Shown here: positions 46,055 through 54,164 of the stretch, piece by piece | Numbering within the stretch: position 1 is the stretch's first letter | How the letters are laid out: each line of letters opens with the position of its first letter | Source of the DNA: Novosphingobium sp. SCN 66-18 | Lineage (GTDB): Bacteria > Pseudomonadota > Alphaproteobacteria > Sphingomonadales > Sphingomonadaceae | Assembly: GCA_001725355.1 (NCBI GenBank) | Contig: MEGD01000037.1 | Coordinates: 1-62,342 of the forward strand | Length of the DNA: 62,342 nt | Direction: 5' to 3' | Program-made: the position numbers and the translations under genes | Notes under the pieces: model-generated | Databases searched by the model: none | What the model was told of the DNA's origin: nothing | Seen by the model: the letters and a program-made list of their open reading frames with translations, nothing else

Positions 46055-46666
46055 ATGGAAGCCAGCGCGACATTTTCAGAGCAAGCCGTCGCCATCGCGC
46101 GTTCGCGCGGGATCGCACGCGCACGGGATTTCCGTGATGCTGGTATTCCACCGGCAAGCATCACGCGTCTGTGCGAACAGGGCAAGCTCGTCCGCCTCGC
46201 ACGCGGCCTCTATCAACTGGCCGACACGGATGAAATCGACGCGGCGCATAATGTGGCCGAGGCCGCCCGGCTTGCACCGCATGGCGTCATATCCCTCCTG
46301 TCAGCGCTCCAATATCATGGCCTGACCACACAGCTTCCCCATACGGTCTGGATTTGCTTCCACCACAAGGCGCGTGTTCCCCGGACGCTGCCTTTTCGGA
46401 TCGAGGCCGTGCGGGCATCGGGCGAAGCCTTTGAGGCAGGCCACATGACAGCGGATATCGAAGGCGTCGCCGTGCCGATCACCGATCCGGCCAAAACCAT
46501 CGTCGATTGCTTCAAATATCGAAGCCGCGTGGGTCTGGATGTTGCGATCGAAGCCCTGCGCGACGGCCTGCGCCAACGAAAGGCGACCCATGCCGATCTC
46601 TGGCGGTATGCGACCATCTGCCGGATGCAGAATGTCATGCGACCCTATCTGGAAAGTCTGACGTGA
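46055..46666 (+). CDS. AbiEi-type antitoxin/transcriptional repressor, 203 aa
   Basis: A type IV antitoxin of the AbiEi family. The N-terminal winged helix-turn-helix reads QAVAIARSRGIARARDFRDA then GIPPASITRLCEQGKLVRLA and RGLYQLADTDE. The C-terminal antitoxin domain has HGVISLLSALQYHGLTTQLP and a VPITDPAKTIVDCFKYRSRV segment. I chose the ATG at 46055, since the upstream TTG start would put the palindromic operator inside the gene. The partner AbiEii nucleotidyltransferase is missing: only a short relic overlaps its stop. Confidence 0.88.
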   Translation: MEASATFSEQAVAIARSRGIARARDFRDAGIPPASITRLCEQGKLVRLARGLYQLADTDEIDAAHNVAEAARLAPHGVISLLSALQYHGLTTQLPHTVWICFHHKARVPRTLPFRIEAVRASGEAFEAGHMTADIEGVAVPITDPAKTIVDCFKYRSRVGLDVAIEALRDGLRQRKATHADLWRYATICRMQNVMRPYLESLT

Positions 46667-46746
46667 CCAAGCGGGCTAGCGAAGATTGGTCGCTTCACGG
46701 GATTCCTTGCCGACTATGGATCGAACAGAACATACACGAACCATGA
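46663..46746 (+). pseudogene. Relic of an AbiEii toxin gene (27 codons)
   Basis: A GTG start overlaps the AbiEi stop by four bases, as abiEii starts usually do. The first residues MTKRA match the start typical of AbiEii toxins. After five residues the similarity is lost and the frame stops at 27 codons, so the toxin coding region appears deleted. The evidence is short, so the identification rests mainly on position and overlap. Confidence 0.45.
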
Positions 46747-46755
46747 CTTGAAAAT

Positions 46756-46776
46756 GAGGTAGCAAAATGCTACCTC
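46756..46776. promoter_or_regulatory. Palindromic operator before the ParD-like/zeta operon
   Basis: A perfect inverted repeat GAGGTAGC-AAAAT-GCTACCTC ends 18 bases before the antitoxin ATG, with a GGAGGTG ribosome site between. This is the layout of autoregulated toxin-antitoxin operons. Confidence 0.7.
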
Positions 46777-46794
46777 TTGGTGCGGAGGTGACGC

Positions 46795-47151
46795 ATGGCT
46801 CAATCCATCAAGTTGGCCGACGACATCATGAAGATCGTCCGGCGCGAATCCGAATTGCAGAGCCGGTCGGTCGCGGGACAGGTCGCGCATTGGGTGCGGA
46901 TCGGTCGCGCGATCGAGAAGTCGGGAAATTTCGACCATGCCCGGATCACGGCGGCCCTTTCGGGACAAATCGACACCATTGAGCTCACCAGCGAGGAAAA
47001 GGACGTCTGGCTCGACAGCTTTGTCGAGAAGATGGGACAAGCCGCACCCGATGAGGAAGCCTGGTTTGCCCGGCGACGGCAGTTGGGCCGCGGTGTCGGC
47101 CTCGATGCTGCCGGCAACCTCGTGCGCGAGAAGAACGCAAGCGAGACATGA
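46795..47151 (+). CDS. ParD-like antitoxin, 118 aa
   Basis: A ribbon-helix-helix type antitoxin of the ParD_like family (SIKLADDIMKIVRRESELQS then RSVAGQVAHWVRIGRAIEKS). It would bind DNA at the upstream palindrome and neutralise the zeta toxin encoded next. A strong GGAGGTG site precedes the ATG by four bases. Its stop overlaps the toxin start by four bases (ATGA), so the pair is translationally coupled. The pairing of ParD-like antitoxins with zeta-like toxins is known in proteobacteria. Confidence 0.85.
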   Translation: MAQSIKLADDIMKIVRRESELQSRSVAGQVAHWVRIGRAIEKSGNFDHARITAALSGQIDTIELTSEEKDVWLDSFVEKMGQAAPDEEAWFARRRQLGRGVGLDAAGNLVREKNASET

Positions 47152-47735
47152 ATCCGACGATGATTGTCCTTGCCGGGCCGAACGGTGCCGGCAAGTCCAC
47201 GCTTTATGCGAACCGCGTCGAGCCCAGCTTCGCGGGGCCGTTCATCAACGCCGACATCATTCAGCGCGACGAACTGCACGATCCTTCGCCACAGGCGTCC
47301 TATGAAGCGGCGCGCATCGCCTCCGCGCGGCGTGCCGAGCATCTCGCACAAGGCCGGGATTTCGTCACCGAGACGGTTTTCTCGCATCCGTCCAAGCTGG
47401 CCCTAATCGACGATGCCCACGCCAATGGGTTCACCGTCATCGTGATGCATGTCGGGGTCGATACGCCCGAACTCTCCGTGGCCCGTGTCGGCGCGAGAGT
47501 CGAAGAAGGCGGGCATATCGTGCCGGAGGACAAGATTCGCGCGCGCTATGACCGGAGTGCACCTTTCATCCGTGAGGCCGTCCTTCGTGCCGACCGCGGC
47601 ATGGTGTTTGACAATTCCAGCCTCAATCAGCCGCCGCGTCACTGCCTGACATTCGCGGACGGTCGACTGGTCTTCGCCTTGCCTTGCCTGCCGACATGGA
47701 TCAGGGCAACCTATGAAGCAGACCTCATCGTTTAA
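47148..47735 (+). CDS. Zeta-type toxin (UDP-GlcNAc kinase-like), 195 aa
   Basis: A P-loop kinase of the zeta toxin family. Walker A is AGPNGAGKST (residues 9-18), followed by GPFINADIIQRDELHD. DFVTETVFSHPSKLALIDDA and VGVDTPELSVARVGARVEEG follow, with the typical RYDRSAPFIREAVLRAD near the end. Zeta toxins phosphorylate UDP-N-acetylglucosamine and so block cell-wall synthesis. Start and stop are normal; the following small gene starts inside its last 8 codons. Confidence 0.93.
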   Translation: MNPTMIVLAGPNGAGKSTLYANRVEPSFAGPFINADIIQRDELHDPSPQASYEAARIASARRAEHLAQGRDFVTETVFSHPSKLALIDDAHANGFTVIVMHVGVDTPELSVARVGARVEEGGHIVPEDKIRARYDRSAPFIREAVLRADRGMVFDNSSLNQPPRHCLTFADGRLVFALPCLPTWIRATYEADLIV

Positions 47736-48186
47736 GTTGAGCGGCAGCGGGCGACCAACTCAAGCCATTCCACGGCGCGCCGGTGAAAGGCCGCTCCTGC
47801 CGAAACCTGCCATTCCTGTCCCGTTGAGCGGTCCTGCGGCAGCGCGCCCCAATGGCGGACGTTCGAGCTCCGGCGTGGCAATCCCAAAAGCTGCCGTCCT
47901 TCAGCGCTCCAAATTGGCCCGCTATGATGGGGCGACACGTCCCCGTGCCGCCCCTTCGCAGTTAGACCCAGAAGACATTCATCTTCGCGACCTAGTCGTC
48001 GCTGCATCAATTATTGTTGACCGTTCGGTCGCACGTCTGCCGGCGGCGGAGCGCATCATGTGTAATGCCGCGCTGATACACGTTCGCGATCTCCGCCTCC
48101 TCGGCCTCCGCACAGAATTTGATCGTCTGTCCGTCGGATTTCTCGACGTAAATCGAGCGGGCATATTCCTTTCGACGGATGGGTGA
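47713..48186 (+). CDS. Unrecognised small protein coupled to the SF2 helicase, up to 157 aa
   Basis: I do not recognise this protein. The first 80 or so residues are Pro/Ala/Arg-rich and look disordered. The last 70 or so (for example HLRDLVVAASIIVDRSVARL then PAAERIMCNAALIHVRDLRL) look like a small folded helical domain. Its stop overlaps the GTG start of the helicase by four bases (GTGA), and its start lies within the last 23 bases of the zeta toxin gene. Such packing argues for a real gene of the same operon, but the start codon is uncertain and could be further downstream. Confidence 0.55.
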   Translation: MKQTSSFKLSGSGRPTQAIPRRAGERPLLPKPAIPVPLSGPAAARPNGGRSSSGVAIPKAAVLQRSKLARYDGATRPRAAPSQLDPEDIHLRDLVVAASIIVDRSVARLPAAERIMCNAALIHVRDLRLLGLRTEFDRLSVGFLDVNRAGIFLSTDG

Positions 48187-51100
48187 GCTTAATAGGAAAC
48201 CTATCTGAACTTTGGGAGGGGCACAATTTGGTCGGAGCTGAACTATCGAGGATAGCGCTTGCGCTTTGGCCGCATCAGCATGCAGCGCTCGATACCATTG
48301 ACGCCTATTTCGCGTCAGCGAGCGCCCGCGCCTGCCTCGTCAATATGCCAACCGGAACCGGCAAGACCGGGGTGATGGCGGCAGCCGCGCGTCAACGTGC
48401 AGAAAGCGGGCCAGTACTCGTCGTTTGCCCTTCGGCGGCCTTGGTCGAGCAGCTAACTGACCAGTTCGAAAGTCGCTTCTGGGACAGGATCGGCGCCGAC
48501 CCCGACTGGAAGCCTGACCGGGTCTGGAATGTTCTGCCAAGCGAAATAGAGGGGCTCGCAGAGCGTCTCGACAGCCATGGCGGCGATCGGATCATCGTGG
48601 TCGGTACTGTGCAGGCCATCCAGCAGATCGACGCCGACGGCAAGATCGACCAGCTTCATGGCCGTATTGGCACGATCTTGTTCGACGAGGGGCATCGTGA
48701 ACCTGCGCCGAGCTGGGCACGTGTCGTGCGAGGCTTTGCTGTGCCGACCGTTCTTTTCAGTGCCACGCCGTTCCGAGGCGATCTCAAGATCTTCGACGTT
48801 GATGACGACCACATTCATTTTCTTGGTTTCGCCGACGCGGTCGATCAGCATCTCATCCGCGGGGTAGAGATTGACGAACAGCCATTGCCGCTTTCGCCCG
48901 AAGACTTTGCCCTAGACCTTGTCGCCAGAGTCGACGCGCTTGTCGCCGGGGGACGATTTACCGCTGCCAACAAGGTGATCGTGCGCTGCGACAGCGAAGA
49001 GTCGGTCACCGAAATGCACCAGGCGCTGACGACGGCGCTGGCGGGGCGGACCGATGGGGTGATGGCGATCCACCATAACCTCCCCGAAAGGCCAGACGAC
49101 GGCCTGTTCGACGGGGTTCCGCGGGATCTGGCTGGGCGGCCCGAACGCTATCTGGTCCACCAGTTCATGCTGATTGAGGGCATCGACGACCCGCGTTGCA
49201 CGATGCTCGCGCTCTACGAGCCGTTCAAGAATACGCGGATGCTGGTTCAGCAAATTGGCAGGCTGATCCGTCACCCGGGGCCGATCGGCGCCGCGGTCCC
49301 GCCCGCCTATGTTCTTGCGCCTGAAGGTCGCGCTATCGGGGACGAATGGCGCAGCTTCCTCGCCTTTGACGCAGCCTCGAAGGCCAATGGCAATAAGCCG
49401 CTCGTCCGAAACGACGCGACAATCCTCGAAAACCTGATCGCAGCGCTTCCGAACCTCGACTATGTCATGGGACGGTTTCGCGAACGGCCCGATCTCGACG
49501 ATCCCAGCTTGCACGACGATCTGCGCTTCCCGAGCGCGGCGGTCGCTTTCACGATCGAGCCGGACCTCGACCTAGACGATCTTCAAAAGGCGATCCGGGA
49601 AGAGCTATCGCGCGAAGATCGCTACGAGGCACTGACAGGTCAAACCGCCGATGGCCAATGCCGCTACCATATCTCGCTGCGGCTGACGCCGTCACCCTTT
49701 CTGTCGGGCAGCCTCTTCCAGGCGCCGAGCCTGGAAGCGACGATCTATGCGAAGAAGAACAAGCGTCTGTTCTTCTTCGACAGCGCAGGCCTTTGGATCA
49801 ATGAACTCGAGGGGATCGGTCCGCGCGTCAACGCCAAGACCTTGCGCGCCCTTTTGCCGGATAGCCCCGGCAACAGCATCTCGTTCATGAGCGTCAAGAA
49901 TACCGATCTTGGCCCGCTGGCGTTGCGGTCGCGCAGTCTTTCGGCACGCTCCCTCGATCGGTCAGGCGTGTTCATGGGCGAGCATCTTAATGTAGTGACG
50001 CGCGCGACCGGCTATATCCATCCCAAGGCAGCGGCTGACGGTTTCCGGCGGGCGGTCGGTTTCTCGCGCTCGCGGGTGCGCGACGGCAAGGGAAACGATC
50101 TCAGCGCGCAGCAATATGCCGATTGGTGCGGCACGGTCGACACGCAGCTCGACGCCGCCGCCCGGACAGCGTCGATCTTCACTCGATTCGCCGTGCCCGA
50201 CAAGATTCCCGCCGACACGACGCCCATCAACATTCTCGTCGATATGGTCGAGATGGGGGATCAGTTCGTCGCCAAGGGACAAAGCGCGGCGGTAAGCATC
50301 GAGGATTTGTGTGTTTCGGTCGAGGAAGACGCCGACCCCAAGGCCCCGGGGCGGTTTCGCTTCCACCTGCATGTCGACGGCGAGGAGCATCCGGTCTGGA
50401 TCGACTGGAATTCCAAGAAGGCGAAGTATTGGCTCGTGTCGCCCGGCCTCAGCCGCATCAAGACCAAGGACAATCCCAAGATTTCGCTCACCCGGCGCCT
50501 GAACCAGTTGCAGCCCTTCCGGATCATCACCCGCGACCTAGCCCACACCTATGTCGGCGGCGACTTCTACCGTCTCGATCTTGACCTCACCGACCCGAAA
50601 GGCGCCGCGAGCCTGGTGCTCGATCTGATCACCGCCATTCCGGGGCTCGGCGCGGTGACGTCGGAGAAGGGCGAGCTGGTCGATGGTCAGGTCGACTACT
50701 GGGCCGATGGCTCGCTTTTTGAGTTTCTCGACAAAGCTCTCAGGCCTGACCGTGGCCCTGCACTGTTCGGCGCGAGCTTTCCCGACCTGGTGTGCGACGA
50801 TCTTCAAGACGAGGTCGGCGACTTCCTTGGACTTGATGAGACATCTACCAGCCCGGCGGTGGTGGCGGTCGCTGGCAAATGGAAAAGCGGCAATCCCGGA
50901 GTGTCAGCATCCGCTTTTTACGATGTATGTGCCCAGGGCCTCAAAAATCTGGCGTATATGAAGAGCGATGGTGTCGCCCTCCCCGGCAGCCAAACCCGGT
51001 TTGATGGCCGCTGGCGACTGTCGAAGCGAAACTCGCCGGTCACCCAGACGGTGGATCGCAAGCGTCACGGCCGCGGGTCGAAGGCCTTTCGCGGCGCCTT

Positions 51101-51305
51101 CCAGCGTCTTCGTACCGCCCCGACGACCGACCGAGCCATCTGGCTGGTCTGTTCGGGCGGCATGCTATCGCTGGCAAAGCTCAAAGTCGAGTTCGCCAAA
51201 CATCAGCCTGAGCCGCACGTCCTGCAATTCTATCATCTTGTACTATCGACATATTCGGCATGCCAGTCGGTCGGCGTTCAGCTCCGGATTTTCTGTGCCG
51301 AATAG
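48183..51305 (+). CDS. SF2 helicase/translocase, 1040 aa, first large gene of the putative defence set
   Basis: The N-terminal third is a superfamily 2 helicase core. It has a Q-like LWPHQHAALDTI (29-40), Walker A MPTGTGKT (55-62), DEGH box (168-171), SATPFR (193-198), motif V region LVHQFMLIEGIDDP (about 324-337) and motif VI QQIGRLIRH (356-364). It most resembles the restriction-type and DISARM-like SF2 ATPases that track along DNA. The remaining 680 residues show no family I recognise, although KVEFAKHQ and ISLRLTPSPF segments suggest mixed alpha/beta domains. It starts at GTG overlapping the small gene, and 171 bp separate it from the next gene. A DNA-scanning or unwinding role is inferred. 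Confidence 0.88.
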   Translation: MSLIGNLSELWEGHNLVGAELSRIALALWPHQHAALDTIDAYFASASARACLVNMPTGTGKTGVMAAAARQRAESGPVLVVCPSAALVEQLTDQFESRFWDRIGADPDWKPDRVWNVLPSEIEGLAERLDSHGGDRIIVVGTVQAIQQIDADGKIDQLHGRIGTILFDEGHREPAPSWARVVRGFAVPTVLFSATPFRGDLKIFDVDDDHIHFLGFADAVDQHLIRGVEIDEQPLPLSPEDFALDLVARVDALVAGGRFTAANKVIVRCDSEESVTEMHQALTTALAGRTDGVMAIHHNLPERPDDGLFDGVPRDLAGRPERYLVHQFMLIEGIDDPRCTMLALYEPFKNTRMLVQQIGRLIRHPGPIGAAVPPAYVLAPEGRAIGDEWRSFLAFDAASKANGNKPLVRNDATILENLIAALPNLDYVMGRFRERPDLDDPSLHDDLRFPSAAVAFTIEPDLDLDDLQKAIREELSREDRYEALTGQTADGQCRYHISLRLTPSPFLSGSLFQAPSLEATIYAKKNKRLFFFDSAGLWINELEGIGPRVNAKTLRALLPDSPGNSISFMSVKNTDLGPLALRSRSLSARSLDRSGVFMGEHLNVVTRATGYIHPKAAADGFRRAVGFSRSRVRDGKGNDLSAQQYADWCGTVDTQLDAAARTASIFTRFAVPDKIPADTTPINILVDMVEMGDQFVAKGQSAAVSIEDLCVSVEEDADPKAPGRFRFHLHVDGEEHPVWIDWNSKKAKYWLVSPGLSRIKTKDNPKISLTRRLNQLQPFRIITRDLAHTYVGGDFYRLDLDLTDPKGAASLVLDLITAIPGLGAVTSEKGELVDGQVDYWADGSLFEFLDKALRPDRGPALFGASFPDLVCDDLQDEVGDFLGLDETSTSPAVVAVAGKWKSGNPGVSASAFYDVCAQGLKNLAYMKSDGVALPGSQTRFDGRWRLSKRNSPVTQTVDRKRHGRGSKAFRGAFQRLRTAPTTDRAIWLVCSGGMLSLAKLKVEFAKHQPEPHVLQFYHLVLSTYSACQSVGVQLRIFCAE

Positions 51306-51476
51306 CAGCCGTCAGGCCGCCCCCCGTGCGATCGCGCGGGCGCGAGCGGATCTGGAGGCGGCGTAACGGACATCGTGGGAACGTATCAGGACCACCACGT
51401 TCGGCAAGCACGGTCGCGCGCGGAGCCCAATCCGCTGTTTCAACTTCTTATCGACTGTAGGAGGTTCGACTAGAGT

Positions 51477-52214
51477 TTGGCCGCTAACAGGCTAGAGACG
51501 AGATGGATGATCTTCCTTGCAAGGCAAGTTGACGAAGATCGACGATGGGGTGGGCCTGACGTGACAGAGATAGCTGTTGCCAGCGAAAGACAGACGGCCA
51601 TTCGGCTGCTCGCCTGTATACAGGCGGCAGGCGACACACAGAATATCGCGCAATATGGTAGCGATGTCATCTGTGTCCTACGGGCGCAGTCGCGCCTGCA
51701 GGCACTCGAATTCTGGATGCGCAATCCCGATTATCTTGCGAACGAGCTTTTGACTGAGTTCGAGTCGTCGGGGGAACGCGATCTGCTGAAGATTGCGCAG
51801 CGCATCTTCGACGATCGCGAGCCCGATTTGCGCCGGCTGCCGATGGTGCGCTATTTGTTCGGGGCGTTCGAGCCGTTGGACAATGCGCTGGCGATCCTGC
51901 GGGCGGCCGATCTTGTGCGGATCAAACGGGACGGCGTCCCTGGCGGCAAGATCCGGGAACATCTCTATCTGCTGACCGTGGCGGGCCGGGACGCCCTTGA
52001 TCGCCTGGCGTCCATGGCGCCAGAACTCGCCTGGTATCGCGACCGCGCCGCCATTGTGGCGCGGGTGGCGGGCACGCAAGGCGGCAAGGCACTCAAGGAC
52101 CGGCAATATCTGCAGGCCGAATATGCGGGGACGGAACTCAGCCATGTAATCCAGCCGGTCACCGACCGCGTGCTGACCCGTCTCGCGACAATCATGGAAG
52201 GGCTCGGGGAATGA
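51477..52214 (+). CDS. Unknown 245-aa protein of the defence set, possible winged-helix accessory subunit
   Basis: I recognise no named family. The N-terminus is helical (RLETRWMIFLARQVDEDRRW), the middle has acidic helices (LANELLTEFESSGERDLLKI), and the region around ALAILRAADLVRIKRDGVPG then KIREHLYLLTVAGRDALDRL looks like a winged helix with a wing turn. In layout it corresponds to the middle component of Lamassu/ABC-three-component systems. The TTG at 51477 has an AGGAGG site 12 bases upstream; the ATG at 51507 is an alternative. Its end overlaps the ATPase start by four bases (ATGA). Confidence 0.7.
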   Translation: MAANRLETRWMIFLARQVDEDRRWGGPDVTEIAVASERQTAIRLLACIQAAGDTQNIAQYGSDVICVLRAQSRLQALEFWMRNPDYLANELLTEFESSGERDLLKIAQRIFDDREPDLRRLPMVRYLFGAFEPLDNALAILRAADLVRIKRDGVPGGKIREHLYLLTVAGRDALDRLASMAPELAWYRDRAAIVARVAGTQGGKALKDRQYLQAEYAGTELSHVIQPVTDRVLTRLATIMEGLGE

Positions 52215-54139
52215 GCGGTAGTTGGCTGGAGACGGTCGCGGCGAAAGCCGGGATGCGGCCCGCGGAGGCCGAGCTTGCGCTGCGCAGGAGGGGGATCGTG
52301 GCCGACAGGCCGTTGCGCCCGGCGCGTACCCTGACAGTCCGGCGCATTGCCTTTCAAGGAGAGAAGCGCGGAACCGCGCAGGGCCCGATCGACTTTGACT
52401 GGTCAGAACTGACCGCCGGCGTCTGGGCGGTGACGAGCCAGCGCAATCTTCGTGGCAAGTCCACAGTGCTGGAGGTCCTGCTCTGGGCCCTGCGCGGAAC
52501 GCCCAAAGGCTTGCAGGACGATGTGCGCCGGTGGCTCTCTTGGGTGTGCGTCGAATTCGATGTCGACGATCAGCGCTATGTCGTCGATTTTGTGGTCGAG
52601 GAACGTGTTCCACGGGGGAGCTTGGTGCGTCTGCGTGCATCGGGAGAACCGGACGAGCTCGATCGCTTCATGTCGGACGAAGGGTTCGAAGTGGCGATGG
52701 CGCGCTTCATGATGCAGACGCTCGATCTCGACCCGATCACGGCAATGCAGGGCAAGGAAGACGAGCGCCAGGTCGTCGAACATGGCTGGGCTGCACTTTC
52801 GGGCGGTCTCTATTTCGGCGGCGACCACAAGCAATTGTTGGGCGACGTCCAGATGGCGGGCCTGCCCGCGCGCATGCTGCAAATGTATATCGGCATGCCT
52901 TGGGCAACGACGGTGATGCAGGCGGGTACGGCGAAACGCCAGCTAGACCAGGAGACCGAAAAGGCGTCCAAGGCCGCGACCTCGGCGGCAGAGGATGCGC
53001 AAACGGCGCGCACCCGCATCGAGGGTGAGCTTGAGATAGCGAGGAAGACCCTTGCCGGCTTTGCGCAGGAGACAGGCACGGCGGCTGAGCTAGAGCGGCT
53101 TGCTGGCGAGGTTGCCCGCCTGTCGCCGATCGCGCTCGATCTCGTCCAGCGCCATGCCGGCGCCGAAGCCGACGCAACCGAGCTCGAGCGCCTTGCGACT
53201 GTCGACGAGCGGGCGGTGCGCGACCTGCGCGAGAACATCGTTGCGACGCAATTTTTCAACGGTCTTCAGCCCGTTTGCTGTCCGCGCTGCGAGACCCGCG
53301 TGTCGAGCGAGCGCCTGAAACGCGAAAGCAAGGACCTGAACTGCTCGCTTTGCGCCGAAGATATCCCGATCGGCGAGATCGAGGGTGCCAGCGACGAGCT
53401 CGATGCGGTCGAGCAGCGCTTCGCGGCCGCCAAGGCCGCCGCCACCCGCGCGCGCATCGCAGCTAAGTCGCTCGCGGAAAAGTCGAAGGCCAGCAATACT
53501 GAGCTCGAAGTGGCGCGGCAGGCGCTCGCGAAAGCAGCGAGCAGCGCGACGTTCGAGCAACGCCGCAAGGCGGAACTTGAGGTCGCGCGGTTGGAGGGGG
53601 CGTTGAAGGAGCGCCAGACGGTCGCGAAACCCGCGACCGTCCCGCCAGACGTGGCGCTCGTGAACGCGGCGCTGGCCGAAGCCAAGAAAGCCTATGACGC
53701 CGGACGCGGCGACATTCTCGATCGGCTGAACGCTGAGATTCTCGCGCTGGCGCGGCAGCTTGGCGTGCCGATGCTCGAAGAGGTCAACCTCAACACCAAT
53801 GCGTCGTTGCGGCTGACCAAGGGTGGCGAACCGACAACCTTCAGCGCTGTCACGGCGGGCGAGCGGCTGCGGCTGCGCATCGCCACTGCGATCGCCCTGC
53901 TCCGTGTCGGGCAGGAACGGGGACTGGGCCGTCATCCCGGTCTTCTGATCGTCGATTCCCCGGCGGCTGAAGAGGTGAGTCCCGACGACCTGACCGCGGT
54001 TCTCAGCGAGCTTCAGACGATCGCGCAGGAAACTGAGGGTTTGCAAATCATCGTCGGCAGCGCCAATGCGAGAGCGATCGTCGCGCAGCTCGGCGAACAA
54101 TGGTGCCGGTCGGCGATGGGCGACGATTATTTATGGTGA
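52211..54139 (+). CDS. SMC/Rad50-like ATPase with a zinc hook, 642 aa
   Basis: This is an ABC-type coiled-coil ATPase. The N-terminal half-domain has an atypical Walker A, SQRNLRGKST (76-85), that lacks the usual first Gly. Coiled coils flank a hook with CCPRC (356-360) and CSLC (378-381), which should bind zinc as in Rad50. The C-terminal half has a signature-like VTAGERLRLRIATAIALL (547-564) and a Walker B-like GLLIVDSPAAEE (577-588) with DSP in place of the common DEP. Such proteins dimerise through the hook and sense or hold DNA ends. It is coupled to the 245-aa gene and followed 25 bp later by the nuclease gene. Confidence 0.88.
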   Translation: MSGSWLETVAAKAGMRPAEAELALRRRGIVADRPLRPARTLTVRRIAFQGEKRGTAQGPIDFDWSELTAGVWAVTSQRNLRGKSTVLEVLLWALRGTPKGLQDDVRRWLSWVCVEFDVDDQRYVVDFVVEERVPRGSLVRLRASGEPDELDRFMSDEGFEVAMARFMMQTLDLDPITAMQGKEDERQVVEHGWAALSGGLYFGGDHKQLLGDVQMAGLPARMLQMYIGMPWATTVMQAGTAKRQLDQETEKASKAATSAAEDAQTARTRIEGELEIARKTLAGFAQETGTAAELERLAGEVARLSPIALDLVQRHAGAEADATELERLATVDERAVRDLRENIVATQFFNGLQPVCCPRCETRVSSERLKRESKDLNCSLCAEDIPIGEIEGASDELDAVEQRFAAAKAAATRARIAAKSLAEKSKASNTELEVARQALAKAASSATFEQRRKAELEVARLEGALKERQTVAKPATVPPDVALVNAALAEAKKAYDAGRGDILDRLNAEILALARQLGVPMLEEVNLNTNASLRLTKGGEPTTFSAVTAGERLRLRIATAIALLRVGQERGLGRHPGLLIVDSPAAEEVSPDDLTAVLSELQTIAQETEGLQIIVGSANARAIVAQLGEQWCRSAMGDDYLW

Positions 54140-54164
54140 CGCCGACGCCATCGCGCTGCCCGGC

